Assembly (NCBI RefSeq): GCF_003184905.1
Contig: NZ_QFRU01000009.1
Location: forward strand, 1 to 32,149
DNA length: 32,149 nt
Reading direction: 5' to 3'
Source of the DNA: Bacillus sp. CGMCC 1.16541
Lineage (GTDB): Bacteria > Bacillota > Bacilli > Bacillales > Bacillaceae_H
The notes beneath the pieces were generated by a model. It was given only the letters and a program-made list of their open reading frames with translations. It did no database searches and was not told the DNA's origin. Positions within the stretch are counted from its first letter, which is position 1, and each line of letters starts with the position of its first letter. Shown here one piece after another: positions 1 through 6,687 of this stretch. A program made the position numbers and the translations under genes.

Positions 1-174
1 TCTCAATTATGTTCAATTTGTGGCTACCAAAACAAAGCCGTTAAAAATCTCAACCTCGGTGAATGGGATTGCCCTTCTTGTGGCACCCATCATGATCGAG
101 ATATTAACGCAGGACAAAATCTTAAAAATGAAGCAATAAGACTTCTAACCGTAGGGACTACGGGGATCGCCTAA
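1..174 (+). CDS. tnpB: TnpB (IS200/IS605 OrfB) RNA-guided nuclease, C-terminal fragment cut by window edge
   Basis: The frame is open from base 1 to a TAA at 172-174 and gives the last 57 residues of a TnpB/OrfB protein. Visible are a zinc ribbon (C-S-I-C near residues 4-7 and C-P-S-C near 24-27 of the fragment) and, right after it, the H-D-R-D-I-N-A-G motif that carries the last RuvC aspartate. This is the usual C-terminal order in the family. TnpB proteins are RNA-guided DNA endonucleases that help IS200/IS605 elements persist. The 5' part of the gene lies outside the window, so whether the full gene is intact cannot be judged; the visible part shows no lesion. Confidence 0.93.
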   Translation, partial: SQLCSICGYQNKAVKNLNLGEWDCPSCGTHHDRDINAGQNLKNEAIRLLTVGTTGIA

Positions 175-256
175 TCAATAACTAACCGTTAGGTTGGTGT
201 TCTTAGGAATCTCCCACTTCAAACAGCTCGTAAGAGTGTTAAGTGGGAGTAGTTCA
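175..256 (+). ncRNA. candidate omega RNA (reRNA) 3' region of the TnpB element
   Basis: In IS200/IS605 elements the guide RNA overlaps the 3' end of tnpB and runs through the right end. The stretch has the expected long hairpin (211-249, 9-bp arms, 21-nt loop) just before the predicted element border. The guide would start at about 257 (GCTTGACTTAATGATG...). Family knowledge plus a visible hairpin supports this; the exact RNA ends are not determined. Confidence 0.5.
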
Positions 257-283
257 AGCTTGACTTAATGATGAATTTAACAT

Positions 284-340
284 CTAAATGTGCTTTTCAA
301 GTGTAGCAATTTGTACGTTCAATACTTGTTCAAGTTTCAT
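284..340 (-). pseudogene. probable N-terminal remnant of Dps/MrgA ferritin-like protein
   Basis: An ATG (338-340, minus strand) with an AGGAGG-type ribosome binding site 7 bases upstream opens an 18-codon frame ending in TAG. Its first residues, M-K-L-E-Q-V-L-N-V-Q-I-A-T, resemble the start of Bacillaceae Dps/MrgA proteins (LEQVLNKQIATW...). Homology appears to stop after residue 13, and an IS200/IS605 right end lies about 45 bp further on. Upstream is a perfect PerR box (408-422), and mrgA is a classic PerR target. Together this suggests a dps/mrgA gene destroyed by insertion or deletion while its control region survived. It could instead be a coincidental short peptide. Confidence 0.5.
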
Positions 341-407
341 AATGATTCCTCCTGATGATGTTAATGTATATTGATTATAACAAATGTAAAATTTAAAAAA
401 TACTAAA

Positions 408-422
408 TTATAATAATTATAA
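408..422. promoter_or_regulatory. PerR box (peroxide-stress operator)
   Basis: TTATAATAATTATAA matches the Bacillus PerR consensus (TTATAAT-N-ATTATAA) at every defined position. PerR is the Fe/Mn-dependent peroxide sensor of the Fur family and represses mrgA, katA and ahpC in B. subtilis. The box lies about 70 bp upstream of the dps-like remnant on the minus strand and about 110 bp upstream of the HesB-like gene on the plus strand. It was built for the former and may now act on the latter. Confidence 0.75.
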
Positions 423-427
423 TTAAA

Positions 428-449
428 GTGAAAAGTGTATACTTTTCAC
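428..449. promoter_or_regulatory. 9-bp inverted repeat, possible operator
   Basis: GTGAAAAGT, a 4-nt centre and ACTTTTCAC form a perfect inverted repeat 5 bp from the PerR box. Its right arm covers the putative -35 (TTTTCA, 443-448) of the HesB-like gene, so it is placed like a repressor site. The cognate regulator is not recognised. Confidence 0.4.
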
Positions 450-471
450 GCATTTTCTTATAAGGTAAATA
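443..471 (+). promoter_or_regulatory. putative sigma-A promoter of the HesB-like gene
   Basis: TTTTCA (443-448), a 17-bp spacer and TAAATA (466-471) give an acceptable housekeeping promoter about 60 bp before the start codon. The -35 overlaps the inverted repeat at 428-449. Confidence 0.35.
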
Positions 472-533
472 AGGATCAAAAGCAGATAAAACAACAAAAT
501 ATGATTATGTAACAGAAGGAGATAGAAGGCTCA

Positions 534-815
534 ATGGTTATTACTTCAAAAGCAAAAACACTCGTAGAAGAAGTCTTAGCAGAACAAGGAATTGAGGGAA
601 TTCGTTTATTTTTTAAAGGAATTAGCTGTGAAATTCCGAATATTGGCTTAGCTTTTCAACCTGAGGAAGAAGGGGACGAACTGCAAATCATTAATGGAAT
701 TAAAGTAGCGATTCAACCCGACATTCTTCCTTATACAGACGAACTCATTTTAGACGTTCACACAACACCGTATGGACCTGGCTTAGCGCTTGTAGGAGTG
801 AAGACAGATTGTTAA
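534..815 (+). CDS. HesB/IscA-like family protein lacking the Cys-Gly-Cys motif
   Basis: This is a 93-residue protein of the HesB/IscA fold family (A-type iron-sulfur carrier superfamily), likely cytosolic. Classical IscA/SufA proteins carry three cysteines, one internal and a C-terminal C-G-C; here only Cys32 (GISCEIP) and the final Cys93 are present. It therefore probably belongs to the Bacillus HesB-like/YneR-type subgroup, and an iron-sulfur carrier role is doubtful. ATG at 534 follows an AAGGAG-type site. It stands alone between a PerR box/inverted repeat upstream and a 59-codon gene downstream. The family call is reasonably sure; the function is unknown. Confidence 0.75.
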   Translation: MVITSKAKTLVEEVLAEQGIEGIRLFFKGISCEIPNIGLAFQPEEEGDELQIINGIKVAIQPDILPYTDELILDVHTTPYGPGLALVGVKTDC

Positions 816-984
816 TGATGGGGGAGAGCGGCATCTCTAATGTATATACAAGGGATAATGTCTAAATCATTCATATCTAGCTGCAACATACATCGAATTA
901 GTTTGTGTTCAAATGCTATATCATGTTCTGTTATTTGACACGGTTTTAACGACACATGGCTCGGTAAATAGGATGTAAGCTTCG

Positions 985-1013
985 TTGACAAAGTTATTGA
1001 AGGATTTGTTAAA
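985..1013 (+). promoter_or_regulatory. putative sigma-A promoter before the 59-aa gene
   Basis: TTGACA (985-990), a 17-bp spacer and GTTAAA (1008-1013) lie 44 bp upstream of the ATG at 1057. The rest of 816-1056 shows no convincing gene; an open minus-strand frame there lacks a ribosome binding site. Confidence 0.4.
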
Positions 1014-1056
1014 AATTGGTTCAATCGAATTAAAAGCATGAAAGGGATGAGGAAGC

Positions 1057-1236
1057 ATGCTTTTAACTCATCATGTGTCGATTGAACAAAGAGAACAAAT
1101 TAAGCTCTTAAAGCAAAAAATACGTGAAGCATCAACAAAATCGGAGAAAGAGACGTACGAAAAGCAACTAAATCACCTAGTTGAGCGAATGTTTATTGAG
1201 CATAAGTTAAAGCGATACTTAAATACAAATGACTAA
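1057..1236 (+). CDS. small helical hypothetical protein (59 aa)
   Basis: The 60-codon frame starts at ATG 1057 after a purine-rich site (GGGATGAGG). The product is highly charged, rich in Lys, Glu and Gln, has no membrane segment or signal peptide, and looks mostly alpha-helical with heptad-like spacing in residues 8-55. A TTGACA-type promoter precedes it and a strong hairpin terminator follows within 5 bp of the stop, so it seems to be a monocistronic gene. I do not recognise the family; a small cytosolic regulator or an adaptor is possible but not shown. Confidence 0.6.
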   Translation: MLLTHHVSIEQREQIKLLKQKIREASTKSEKETYEKQLNHLVERMFIEHKLKRYLNTND

Positions 1237-1240
1237 GACT

Positions 1241-1296
1241 CTCTTGCCTATGACATCTCATCAAAACGATGGATGCATAAGCAAGAGATTTTTTTG
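1241..1296 (+). terminator. rho-independent terminator of the 59-aa gene
   Basis: CTCTTGC (1241-1247) pairs with GCAAGAG (1281-1287), with TATG/CATA extending the stem, followed by a run of eight T. Confidence 0.8.
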
Positions 1297-1317
1297 ACAA
1301 AGAGACAAAAGAGGGTT

Positions 1318-1345
1318 TTGACACTTTTGTGACATACGATACAAT
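1318..1345 (+). promoter_or_regulatory. sigma-A promoter of copC-copD
   Basis: TTGACA (1318-1323), a 16-bp spacer and TACAAT (1340-1345) lie about 85 bp upstream of the TTG start at 1429. No CsoR- or YcnK-like copper operator was recognised nearby. Confidence 0.6.
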
Positions 1346-1428
1346 GCTTTGCTCATGAATTTAATTGTTTGATATGATAAGAACGCGTTCATACTGAAGA
1401 TACATAGAAAAAGAAAGGCTGATTAAAC

Positions 1429-1971
1429 TTGAAAAAAATAGTCGTTAGTTTGTGTATGTTTTTTCTGTTCGTTCCCAATATAGGGTTTGCACATACGCAT
1501 TTAAAAACTGCTAACCCTGAAAATGGAGCGGTTGTAAAAGAACCGATTGAAGAAGTTGTCCTTACATTTGATACAGAAATTGAAAAGTTAAGTACAATGA
1601 CATTAACAAAAGATGGAGAACCGGTAGAGATTGCAACAGAAACCATTACTGATAATCAGTTAACTGGCAAAGTAGGTAAGCCGTTAGAAAATGGTCAGTA
1701 CGAAGTGAAGTGGAATATCATTGGGGCAGACGGTCATGTGATGAAAGATACAATTTCATTTGAAGTCGATGCAGATAAACCAACTACTGAAAAAGAACAA
1801 ACAGAACAAAAAAACGAAGTGACAGAAGAACCATTATCTCCAAACAAACAACCTCAAAGTGAAACAGCAAATGAAACGTCTACACCGTTCTTTTTTGTCG
1901 CGTTTATTGTGCTGCTCTTTATCATAGGAGTATCTGTTTTATTCTTCCTAAGAAAGAGAAAGAAAGGATAA
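1429..1971 (+). CDS. CopC-domain copper-binding protein, membrane-anchored
   Basis: The 180-residue secreted protein has a signal peptide (1-21, cleavage after GFA), so the mature chain begins H-T-H-L; an N-terminal histidine is the copper-binding His brace typical of CopC. The CopC domain spans about 22-114 and keeps the A-N-P-E-N-G-A motif and the D101-G-H103 pair near its end. A Lys/Glu/Gln/Thr-rich linker (115-150) leads to one transmembrane helix (about 153-174) and a basic tail (RKRKKG), so the domain is tethered on the outer face. The start is TTG after AAAGG. It lies 4 bp before the CopD gene, as expected for a copper-handling pair; Bacillus YcnJ is a fusion of both. Direction of copper transport is not shown. 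Confidence 0.88.
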   Translation: MKKIVVSLCMFFLFVPNIGFAHTHLKTANPENGAVVKEPIEEVVLTFDTEIEKLSTMTLTKDGEPVEIATETITDNQLTGKVGKPLENGQYEVKWNIIGADGHVMKDTISFEVDADKPTTEKEQTEQKNEVTEEPLSPNKQPQSETANETSTPFFFVAFIVLLFIIGVSVLFFLRKRKKG

Positions 1972-1975
1972 GCTG

Positions 1976-3040
1976 ATGGAAGTGTTGTTATCCATTTTAG
2001 AGTGGTTCACTTATATAAGCGTATCACTCCTTATGGGATGGGTCATTTTAGGTTATGTGGACGATACGCAAAAGCCCATCATTTCTGCATCAAAAAATTT
2101 ACCTATGTGGTTTGCAGCTTCTATTCCAGTTGCAGCATTTGGTAACATTTTGAGCCTTACACTTACATTGTCAAATGAACAAAGCGTTGCTCAAACATTA
2201 TTTTTAATCGTCACAGAAACGCGAGTAGGACAAGCTTGGTTTGTCTTACTCTTTGTATCCATTTTAGTAGCATTATCAATTTATTTAGAAAGCCATAGAC
2301 ATATACAACTAGGATTTTCCGTAGGTGTGTTACTTGCATTGTCATATGCAAGTCATGCAGCTTCACAAAACATCTGGGTAGGTTTAGGTGCTCATCTTGT
2401 GCACTTTCTAACTGTGGCAGTGTGGGCAGGGATTGTGTTTTATGTTGGCTGGTTTGTAAAAGAAGATAAGCACTGGCAAGCTTTTTTAAAATGGTTTACG
2501 CCTTTGGCTGTTGGGTGTGTTGTTCTAGCATTTAGTACAGGGTTTCTTCTGATGTGGTTAATTGTTGGTTTCGATCACTATGTGGATGCGTGGGCGACAC
2601 CATATGGTCATGCGCTATTATTAAAGCATATAACCATCATACCATTGTTGTTGTTCGCTGTGATTAATGGTTTTTTAAGTCGCAAAGTCAATCAAGAACA
2701 ACATTACAGCCCAATTCACTGGATTCGTGCAGAAAGTATTGTTCTCCTTCTCGTTTTTTTATGGACAGGAATGATGACGACGCAATCGCCGCCCATTGAT
2801 ATTGAACACATTGCCACTCATTCAACCATATTCCCCTTTATTTATGGTCGACCTGTTTCCTTACCTTTAGAAATAGAAGTAACGATGATAAGTATCCTAT
2901 TTTTAGGGATTTCGTTGTTGTTTGCTCTTTATTTAATCGTTAGTTTTTATAAAAAGATGAATAGTTGGATGAGTATAGTATGTAGTTTTCTACTAGTGTT
3001 TGCTCTTTATATTAGTGTACTTACAAGTATTCGGTTATGA
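1976..3040 (+). CDS. CopD family copper resistance/uptake membrane protein
   Basis: The 354-residue integral membrane protein has about eight to nine hydrophobic segments. It keeps CopD landmarks: a Y-A-S-H-A-A-S histidine motif, then H-L-V-H-F with A-V-W-A-G in the next helix, a Y-G-H-A-L-L-L-K-H stretch and R-A-E before a late helix. These His residues are likely copper ligands within the membrane. It follows the CopC gene by 4 bp and is surely cotranscribed. The pair probably delivers copper into the cytoplasm or to membrane cuproenzymes such as terminal oxidases. The ATG at 1976 is preceded by AAAGGATAAGCTG. Confidence 0.88.
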   Translation: MEVLLSILEWFTYISVSLLMGWVILGYVDDTQKPIISASKNLPMWFAASIPVAAFGNILSLTLTLSNEQSVAQTLFLIVTETRVGQAWFVLLFVSILVALSIYLESHRHIQLGFSVGVLLALSYASHAASQNIWVGLGAHLVHFLTVAVWAGIVFYVGWFVKEDKHWQAFLKWFTPLAVGCVVLAFSTGFLLMWLIVGFDHYVDAWATPYGHALLLKHITIIPLLLFAVINGFLSRKVNQEQHYSPIHWIRAESIVLLLVFLWTGMMTTQSPPIDIEHIATHSTIFPFIYGRPVSLPLEIEVTMISILFLGISLLFALYLIVSFYKKMNSWMSIVCSFLLVFALYISVLTSIRL

Positions 3041-3046
3041 AAAAAA

Positions 3047-3095
3047 GGCAGTGTCAATGTAGAAGAATCGGACTCTAATTGACACTGCTTTTTTT
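3047..3095. terminator. bidirectional terminator between copD and the gerP-like gene
   Basis: GCAGTGTCAA (3048-3057) pairs with TTGACACTGC (3079-3088). A run of T follows on the plus strand and AAAAAAA precedes, so the hairpin can end both converging transcripts. Confidence 0.85.
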
Positions 3096-3276
3096 ATTCT
3101 TCAGGCATGATCATTTCGTTCGTTTCATTTATCGTATCGATTGGAGACGTATTCGCCGCTCCAGCGCCCTCGACTGTTTTTTCCACTGTCTTTGGACAGA
3201 TGCAATAAATATCACCAAAATTAACGATTCCGCCTTCTACACTTTTTATATAAACACTTTTAATGAAAACTGGCAT
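3094..3276 (-). CDS. GerPA/GerPF family spore germination protein (orphan)
   Basis: The 60-residue product begins M-P-V-F-I-K-S-V and carries the family's glycine/asparagine core (E-G-G-I-V-N-F-G-D, residues about 14-22) and a C-P-K-T...G-A-G-A-A-N-T stretch, matching GerPA/GerPF proteins (usually 60-75 aa). GerP proteins are spore-coat proteins needed for germinants to reach inner receptors. The longer open frame extends upstream to 3453, but ATG 3276 is chosen because GAAAGG lies 8 bases before it, homology starts there, and a sporulation-type promoter (3300-3327) lies just upstream. No other gerP gene adjoins it, unlike the six-gene gerP operon. Confidence 0.82.
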   Translation of the reverse strand: MPVFIKSVYIKSVEGGIVNFGDIYCICPKTVEKTVEGAGAANTSPIDTINETNEMIMPEE

Positions 3277-3299
3277 ATAGTCAAACCTTTCTTTTTCTC

Positions 3300-3327
3300 T
3301 ACTATATGCAAAGCTTGTCATGGTTGT
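3300..3327 (-). promoter_or_regulatory. sigma-K/sigma-E-like sporulation promoter
   Basis: On the minus strand CATATAGTA fits the mother-cell -10 form CATA-N3-TA, with AC 17 bp upstream as in sigma-K -35 elements. It lies 24 bp before the start of a spore-coat-type gene, which fits mother-cell expression. Confidence 0.55.
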
Positions 3328-3355
3328 ATAGACAGAAAGGGGAGAAACAGACATT

Positions 3356-3415
3356 AAAAAAGTCTTTACCAACTCATTCACGTTGTAGTGCATACGGTTG
3401 GTAAAGACTTTTGTG
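3356..3415 (-). terminator. terminator of the SLH-protein gene
   Basis: AAAAGTCTTTACCAAC pairs with GTTGGTAAAGACTTTT across a 24-nt loop, with T runs on the minus strand. It lies immediately after the stop of the SLH gene and separates it from the gerP-like gene. Confidence 0.85.
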
Positions 3416-4495
3416 TTAAAGACCAAATAGTGATCGATTTGCAAGTGATTCATCCGTTGGAATGTAGTTATAAATCTTCCAATTACCAGATAAATCTTTT
3501 CTTAATGAATAGACACCTGATACATCTAGTGTATCTTTATAGGTTGATGTACCTTGCTTAATATGGACTTTTTGCTTCGCATTTTTCGTTTCAACTTGTA
3601 CATATCGATCATTAAGATGTGTGATAGAAATGGTATAAGTTCCAACTGGCTCTATGGAAAGAGTCGCACCCATGTCGGCAAATAACTTATACATGTCGAT
3701 TGATTCAAGCCCAACTGTACGATAGAAACCAGTCGTGTTTTTATTGAATAAAGTTTCCAATGCTGAGAAGTCATTTGCACGAAGTAATGACATTTCGGCA
3801 TCAACGTGGCCTCTCATGAACTTCTCAATGCTTTGAGCTGTCGGTGTGTTTTTTGTTTCTTGTTTAAGTGCACGATGAATCATTAACACAGCTTGAGCTC
3901 TTGTTGCCTTGTTTAATGGACGAAATTCGTTTGTTTCTGTGTATCCATTAATAATGCCGACAGATGAAGCTTCATTAATTTCTTTATAAGCCCAATGTGT
4001 AGCAGGTACGTCTTTAAATGACGTGTTGGTACGTTTAAACGCTACACTGTTTTTAAACGCACGGTGAATCATAGCGGCCATATGCTCGCGCTTAATTTGT
4101 TCATAAGGATAGAACTTTCCATCTTCTCGTCCCGTTACAATTCCTAAGCTGCTTGCGATCGTTATGTATTCATAGTGCCAATCGTCTTTTTTGACATCGA
4201 TAAAAGTTTTTGAACTAGCACTAGCCTTCAAGTTTAACGCATTCACAAGAATCTTGGTAAATTGAGCGCGTGTGACAGAATGATTTGGCTTTATCTCTAC
4301 TAAACCGTGTTCATTTAACGTTCCATCAATAATATCTGCTGCCATAAAATCATCTAGCTCGTTATACGCATGATGATTCACAATATCGTAGGCTAAATAG
4401 GATTCAGACGTTTTATTTGCTGCACTTACAGATGATACTTGTAGTGTAAGTGTAAGAGATAGAATAAGTGCTATCCATATACGAATTTTCTTCAT
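3416..4495 (-). CDS. S-layer homology (SLH) domain surface protein with C-terminal NTF2-like region
   Basis: The 359-residue secreted protein has a signal peptide (1-25, ending VSA) and three SLH repeats (about 44-93, 96-148 and 160-211) with the typical V-T-R-A-Q-F-T-K, F-x-D-V-x-x-x-x-W and G-I-x-x-G motifs. SLH domains bind pyruvylated secondary cell-wall polymers. The C-terminal 140 residues, beginning S-I-E-K-F-M-R-G-H-V-D, alternate helix and strand and resemble small NTF2/SnoaL-like domains; that call is tentative. ATG 4495 follows AAGGAG by 8 bases. It is monocistronic, with its own terminator. Confidence 0.88.
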   Translation of the reverse strand: MKKIRIWIALILSLTLTLQVSSVSAANKTSESYLAYDIVNHHAYNELDDFMAADIIDGTLNEHGLVEIKPNHSVTRAQFTKILVNALNLKASASSKTFIDVKKDDWHYEYITIASSLGIVTGREDGKFYPYEQIKREHMAAMIHRAFKNSVAFKRTNTSFKDVPATHWAYKEINEASSVGIINGYTETNEFRPLNKATRAQAVLMIHRALKQETKNTPTAQSIEKFMRGHVDAEMSLLRANDFSALETLFNKNTTGFYRTVGLESIDMYKLFADMGATLSIEPVGTYTISITHLNDRYVQVETKNAKQKVHIKQGTSTYKDTLDVSGVYSLRKDLSGNWKIYNYIPTDESLANRSLFGL

Positions 4496-4665
4496 TAATT
4501 CAACTCCTTAGTAATATATGTCATCACAGTTAAGATTCTACTATTATTTTAAAATATTGTCATCTAGTAAAAGTTTACCATATAAGTGAGGGATGCGTAT
4601 GATTTCGCTAATTGCCTTGTAATAAGGTAAAATAAAAAAGCAAGTAAAGAGAGAAGAGGGTCAGT

Positions 4666-6387
4666 ATGAAAGAGAAGTCTAGTTTTGAATTTCGAAAATT
4701 ATGGGTGCTAACTCGTCCTCCTGTTGGAAAATTAGTGATTTCATTTGTATTATCGTTAATTAATACAGCAACCGCCCTATCCATTCCACTTCTGATTAAA
4801 CAGTTAATGGATACGATTAGCCAGGGAATTACACCTCAAGTTGTAGGTGGAATTATTGGGTTATTTTTAATTCAAATGATAACGAGTGCAATCTCACTAT
4901 ATCTCTTAGCTCAAGTGGGTCAAGGAGTTGTTCGAGAGCTTCGAACAAAAGTGTGGGATAAATTAATTCGGTTACCTGTTTCTTATTATGACAAAAATCG
5001 TTCAGGTGAGATGGTGAGTCGTATTACAAATGACACGACCATTGTGATGAACCTTTTATCAACAGAGATGATTGATTTTGTGAAAAATATTTTATCAATC
5101 GTTGTCGCCATGATCATCTTGTTTACATTAGATGTACCGATGACATTTATTTTACTAGCCGTTATTCCTGTCATGTTTGTGCTCGTTATGCCACTTGCAC
5201 GAAAAGTACATAAAATCGCAAAAGAACAACAAGATCACATGTCTAAGCTAACCGCCTTTTTAGCTCAAATGCTAGGAGAGATACGTCTTATTAAAGCATA
5301 TAATTCAGAGCAAAAAGAATTCTCAGCGGGTGTTACGACATTTCAATCGCTGTTTACATTTGGAATTAGAAGAGCTAAAATTGAAGCGATTATTTCGCCT
5401 ATTATTAGTACAATCATGACAGCTGTTTTAATTACAATTGTCGGGTTTGGATCTTATCGTGTAAGTCAAGGTCTCATTTCCGCTGGAGATCTGGTAGCAT
5501 TCGTTCTGTACTTGTTTCAAATCATGGTACCGGTTGGTTCGCTCACCCGTTTTGTGACGAGCTTTCAACAAACAAAAGGAGCATCCGAGCGTATTTTTGA
5601 CATATTAGAAGAAAAAGAAGAAGAATATGAACGCGGAAAGGAACTAACTGAAGCAGGAACATTATCGTTTCATTCCGTTCGGTTTCAATACGATGATAAA
5701 GTCGTCTTAGAAGACATCACATTTGAAGCGAAAAAAGGTACAGTGACGGCATTTGTCGGTCCTAGCGGAGCAGGTAAGTCAACGATTTTCTCGTTGATTG
5801 AGCGGTTTTACGAGCCGCAGTCAGGAGAGATGCGTTTAAATGGAGAACCGTATCAACAAATAAACTTGCGCTCCTGGAGGCAACTGTTTAGTTATGTGCA
5901 ACAGGATTCTCCTATTCTAGCAGGAACGATACGGGAAAACATGACGTATGGGTTAGAAAAACACGTAACAGATGAAGAAATGATAGACGCAGCTAAAATG
6001 GCCAATGCTCATGAATTTATTACAACGTTTACGCAAGGGTATGACACGATGATTGGTGAAAGAGGTGTAAATTTATCTGGAGGGCAACGTCAACGAATTG
6101 CAATAGCACGAGCACTACTGCGAGATCCACAAGTCCTTTTATTAGATGAAGCGACAGCTAGCTTAGATTCCGAGTCAGAAAAGCTGGTACAAGAAGCGCT
6201 AGAGACAATTATGAAAGAGCGTACGTCGTTCGTTATTGCCCATCGATTGTCAACAGTCATCAATGCTGATCAAATCGTTGTCATTGAAAGAGGACGTGTA
6301 ACTGGAATCGGAACACACGAAGAATTATTGAAAAATCATGATTTTTATCGTATACTTGTTAATCAACAGTTTAAAGCCTTGTCATAA
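4666..6387 (+). CDS. bmrA: BmrA-like multidrug ABC half-transporter
   Basis: The 573-residue ABC exporter half has a six-helix membrane domain (about 20-310) fused to an ATPase domain (about 335-570). Walker A G-P-S-G-A-G-K-S at 365-372, signature L-S-G-G-Q at 470-474, Walker B L-L-L-D-E at 491-495 and the switch His526 (I-A-H-R-L-S-T) are all present, so it should hydrolyse ATP. The motifs L-P-V-S-Y-Y-D and S-G-E-M-V-S-R-I-T-N-D and the overall length match B. subtilis BmrA, a homodimeric drug exporter; the ortholog call is from remembered family sequence. It is monocistronic: GAGAAGAGGG site, own terminator. Confidence 0.85.
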   Translation: MKEKSSFEFRKLWVLTRPPVGKLVISFVLSLINTATALSIPLLIKQLMDTISQGITPQVVGGIIGLFLIQMITSAISLYLLAQVGQGVVRELRTKVWDKLIRLPVSYYDKNRSGEMVSRITNDTTIVMNLLSTEMIDFVKNILSIVVAMIILFTLDVPMTFILLAVIPVMFVLVMPLARKVHKIAKEQQDHMSKLTAFLAQMLGEIRLIKAYNSEQKEFSAGVTTFQSLFTFGIRRAKIEAIISPIISTIMTAVLITIVGFGSYRVSQGLISAGDLVAFVLYLFQIMVPVGSLTRFVTSFQQTKGASERIFDILEEKEEEYERGKELTEAGTLSFHSVRFQYDDKVVLEDITFEAKKGTVTAFVGPSGAGKSTIFSLIERFYEPQSGEMRLNGEPYQQINLRSWRQLFSYVQQDSPILAGTIRENMTYGLEKHVTDEEMIDAAKMANAHEFITTFTQGYDTMIGERGVNLSGGQRQRIAIARALLRDPQVLLLDEATASLDSESEKLVQEALETIMKERTSFVIAHRLSTVINADQIVVIERGRVTGIGTHEELLKNHDFYRILVNQQFKALS

Positions 6388-6398
6388 TGGGTATATAA

Positions 6399-6432
6399 AA
6401 AGAGTCGTTTTAAAGCGGCTCTTTTGTTTTTT
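6399..6432 (+). terminator. terminator of the BmrA-like gene
   Basis: AAGAGTCG and CGGCTCTT form a stem around TTTTAAAG, followed by TTGTTTTTTTT. Confidence 0.8.
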
Positions 6433-6474
6433 TTGTCGAATGTGTAAAAAAATAAAAAAAGTACTTGCATTGTT

Positions 6475-6503
6475 TTGCGATTAATGATAAATTATTAAAA
6501 ATT
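6475..6503 (+). promoter_or_regulatory. sigma-A promoter of the 48-aa gene
   Basis: TTGCAT (6475-6480), a 17-bp spacer and TAAATT (6498-6503) lie 37 bp upstream of the ATG at 6541. Confidence 0.6.
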
Positions 6504-6540
6504 TACAATTTTCAAAATAAAACTTGAAGGAGAGATGAAA

Positions 6541-6687
6541 ATGAAATTAGGAGATCACGTTATGTACAATAAAGAGGAATATAAGATTATGCACATTTAC
6601 CGTAATGGAACATGCGAATTGATTCCTACGACAAATCCAAACTTTAAGAACGTATTAGTAATCGAAATGAACAAATTACAGAAATAA
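6541..6687 (+). CDS. small hypothetical protein (48 aa)
   Basis: ATG 6541 follows a good AAGGAG site by 9 bases, and a clean sigma-A promoter lies upstream. The 48-residue product (M-K-L-G-D-H-V-M-Y-N-K-E-E-Y-K-I...) looks like one small beta-barrel: the pattern G-D-x-V-x-Y, Y-K-I, C-E-L and V-L-V recalls KOW/Tudor-like or SH3-like folds, but no family is recognised. One Cys, two His, no membrane segment. It is monocistronic and near the BmrA-like gene only by position. Confidence 0.7.
   Translation: MKLGDHVMYNKEEYKIMHIYRNGTCELIPTTNPNFKNVLVIEMNKLQK

Larger units (their letters stand above)
1..256 (+). mobile_element. IS200/IS605-family element, right-hand part
   Basis: The tnpB tail is followed by about 80 bp of non-coding sequence with a subterminal hairpin, which is how these elements end. 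Arms CTCCCACTT (211-219) and AAGTGGGAG (241-249) pair perfectly, followed by AGTTCAA. The true right end is placed at about 256 by analogy with family members that end soon after the hairpin; this position is inferred. In TnpB systems the RNA made across this end (omega RNA/reRNA) takes its guide from the flanking DNA, here from about 257. Confidence 0.75.

Noticed and set aside
812-1039. 75-codon minus-strand open frame
   Set aside because: No ribosome binding site before its ATG, and it covers a likely promoter for the 59-aa gene.
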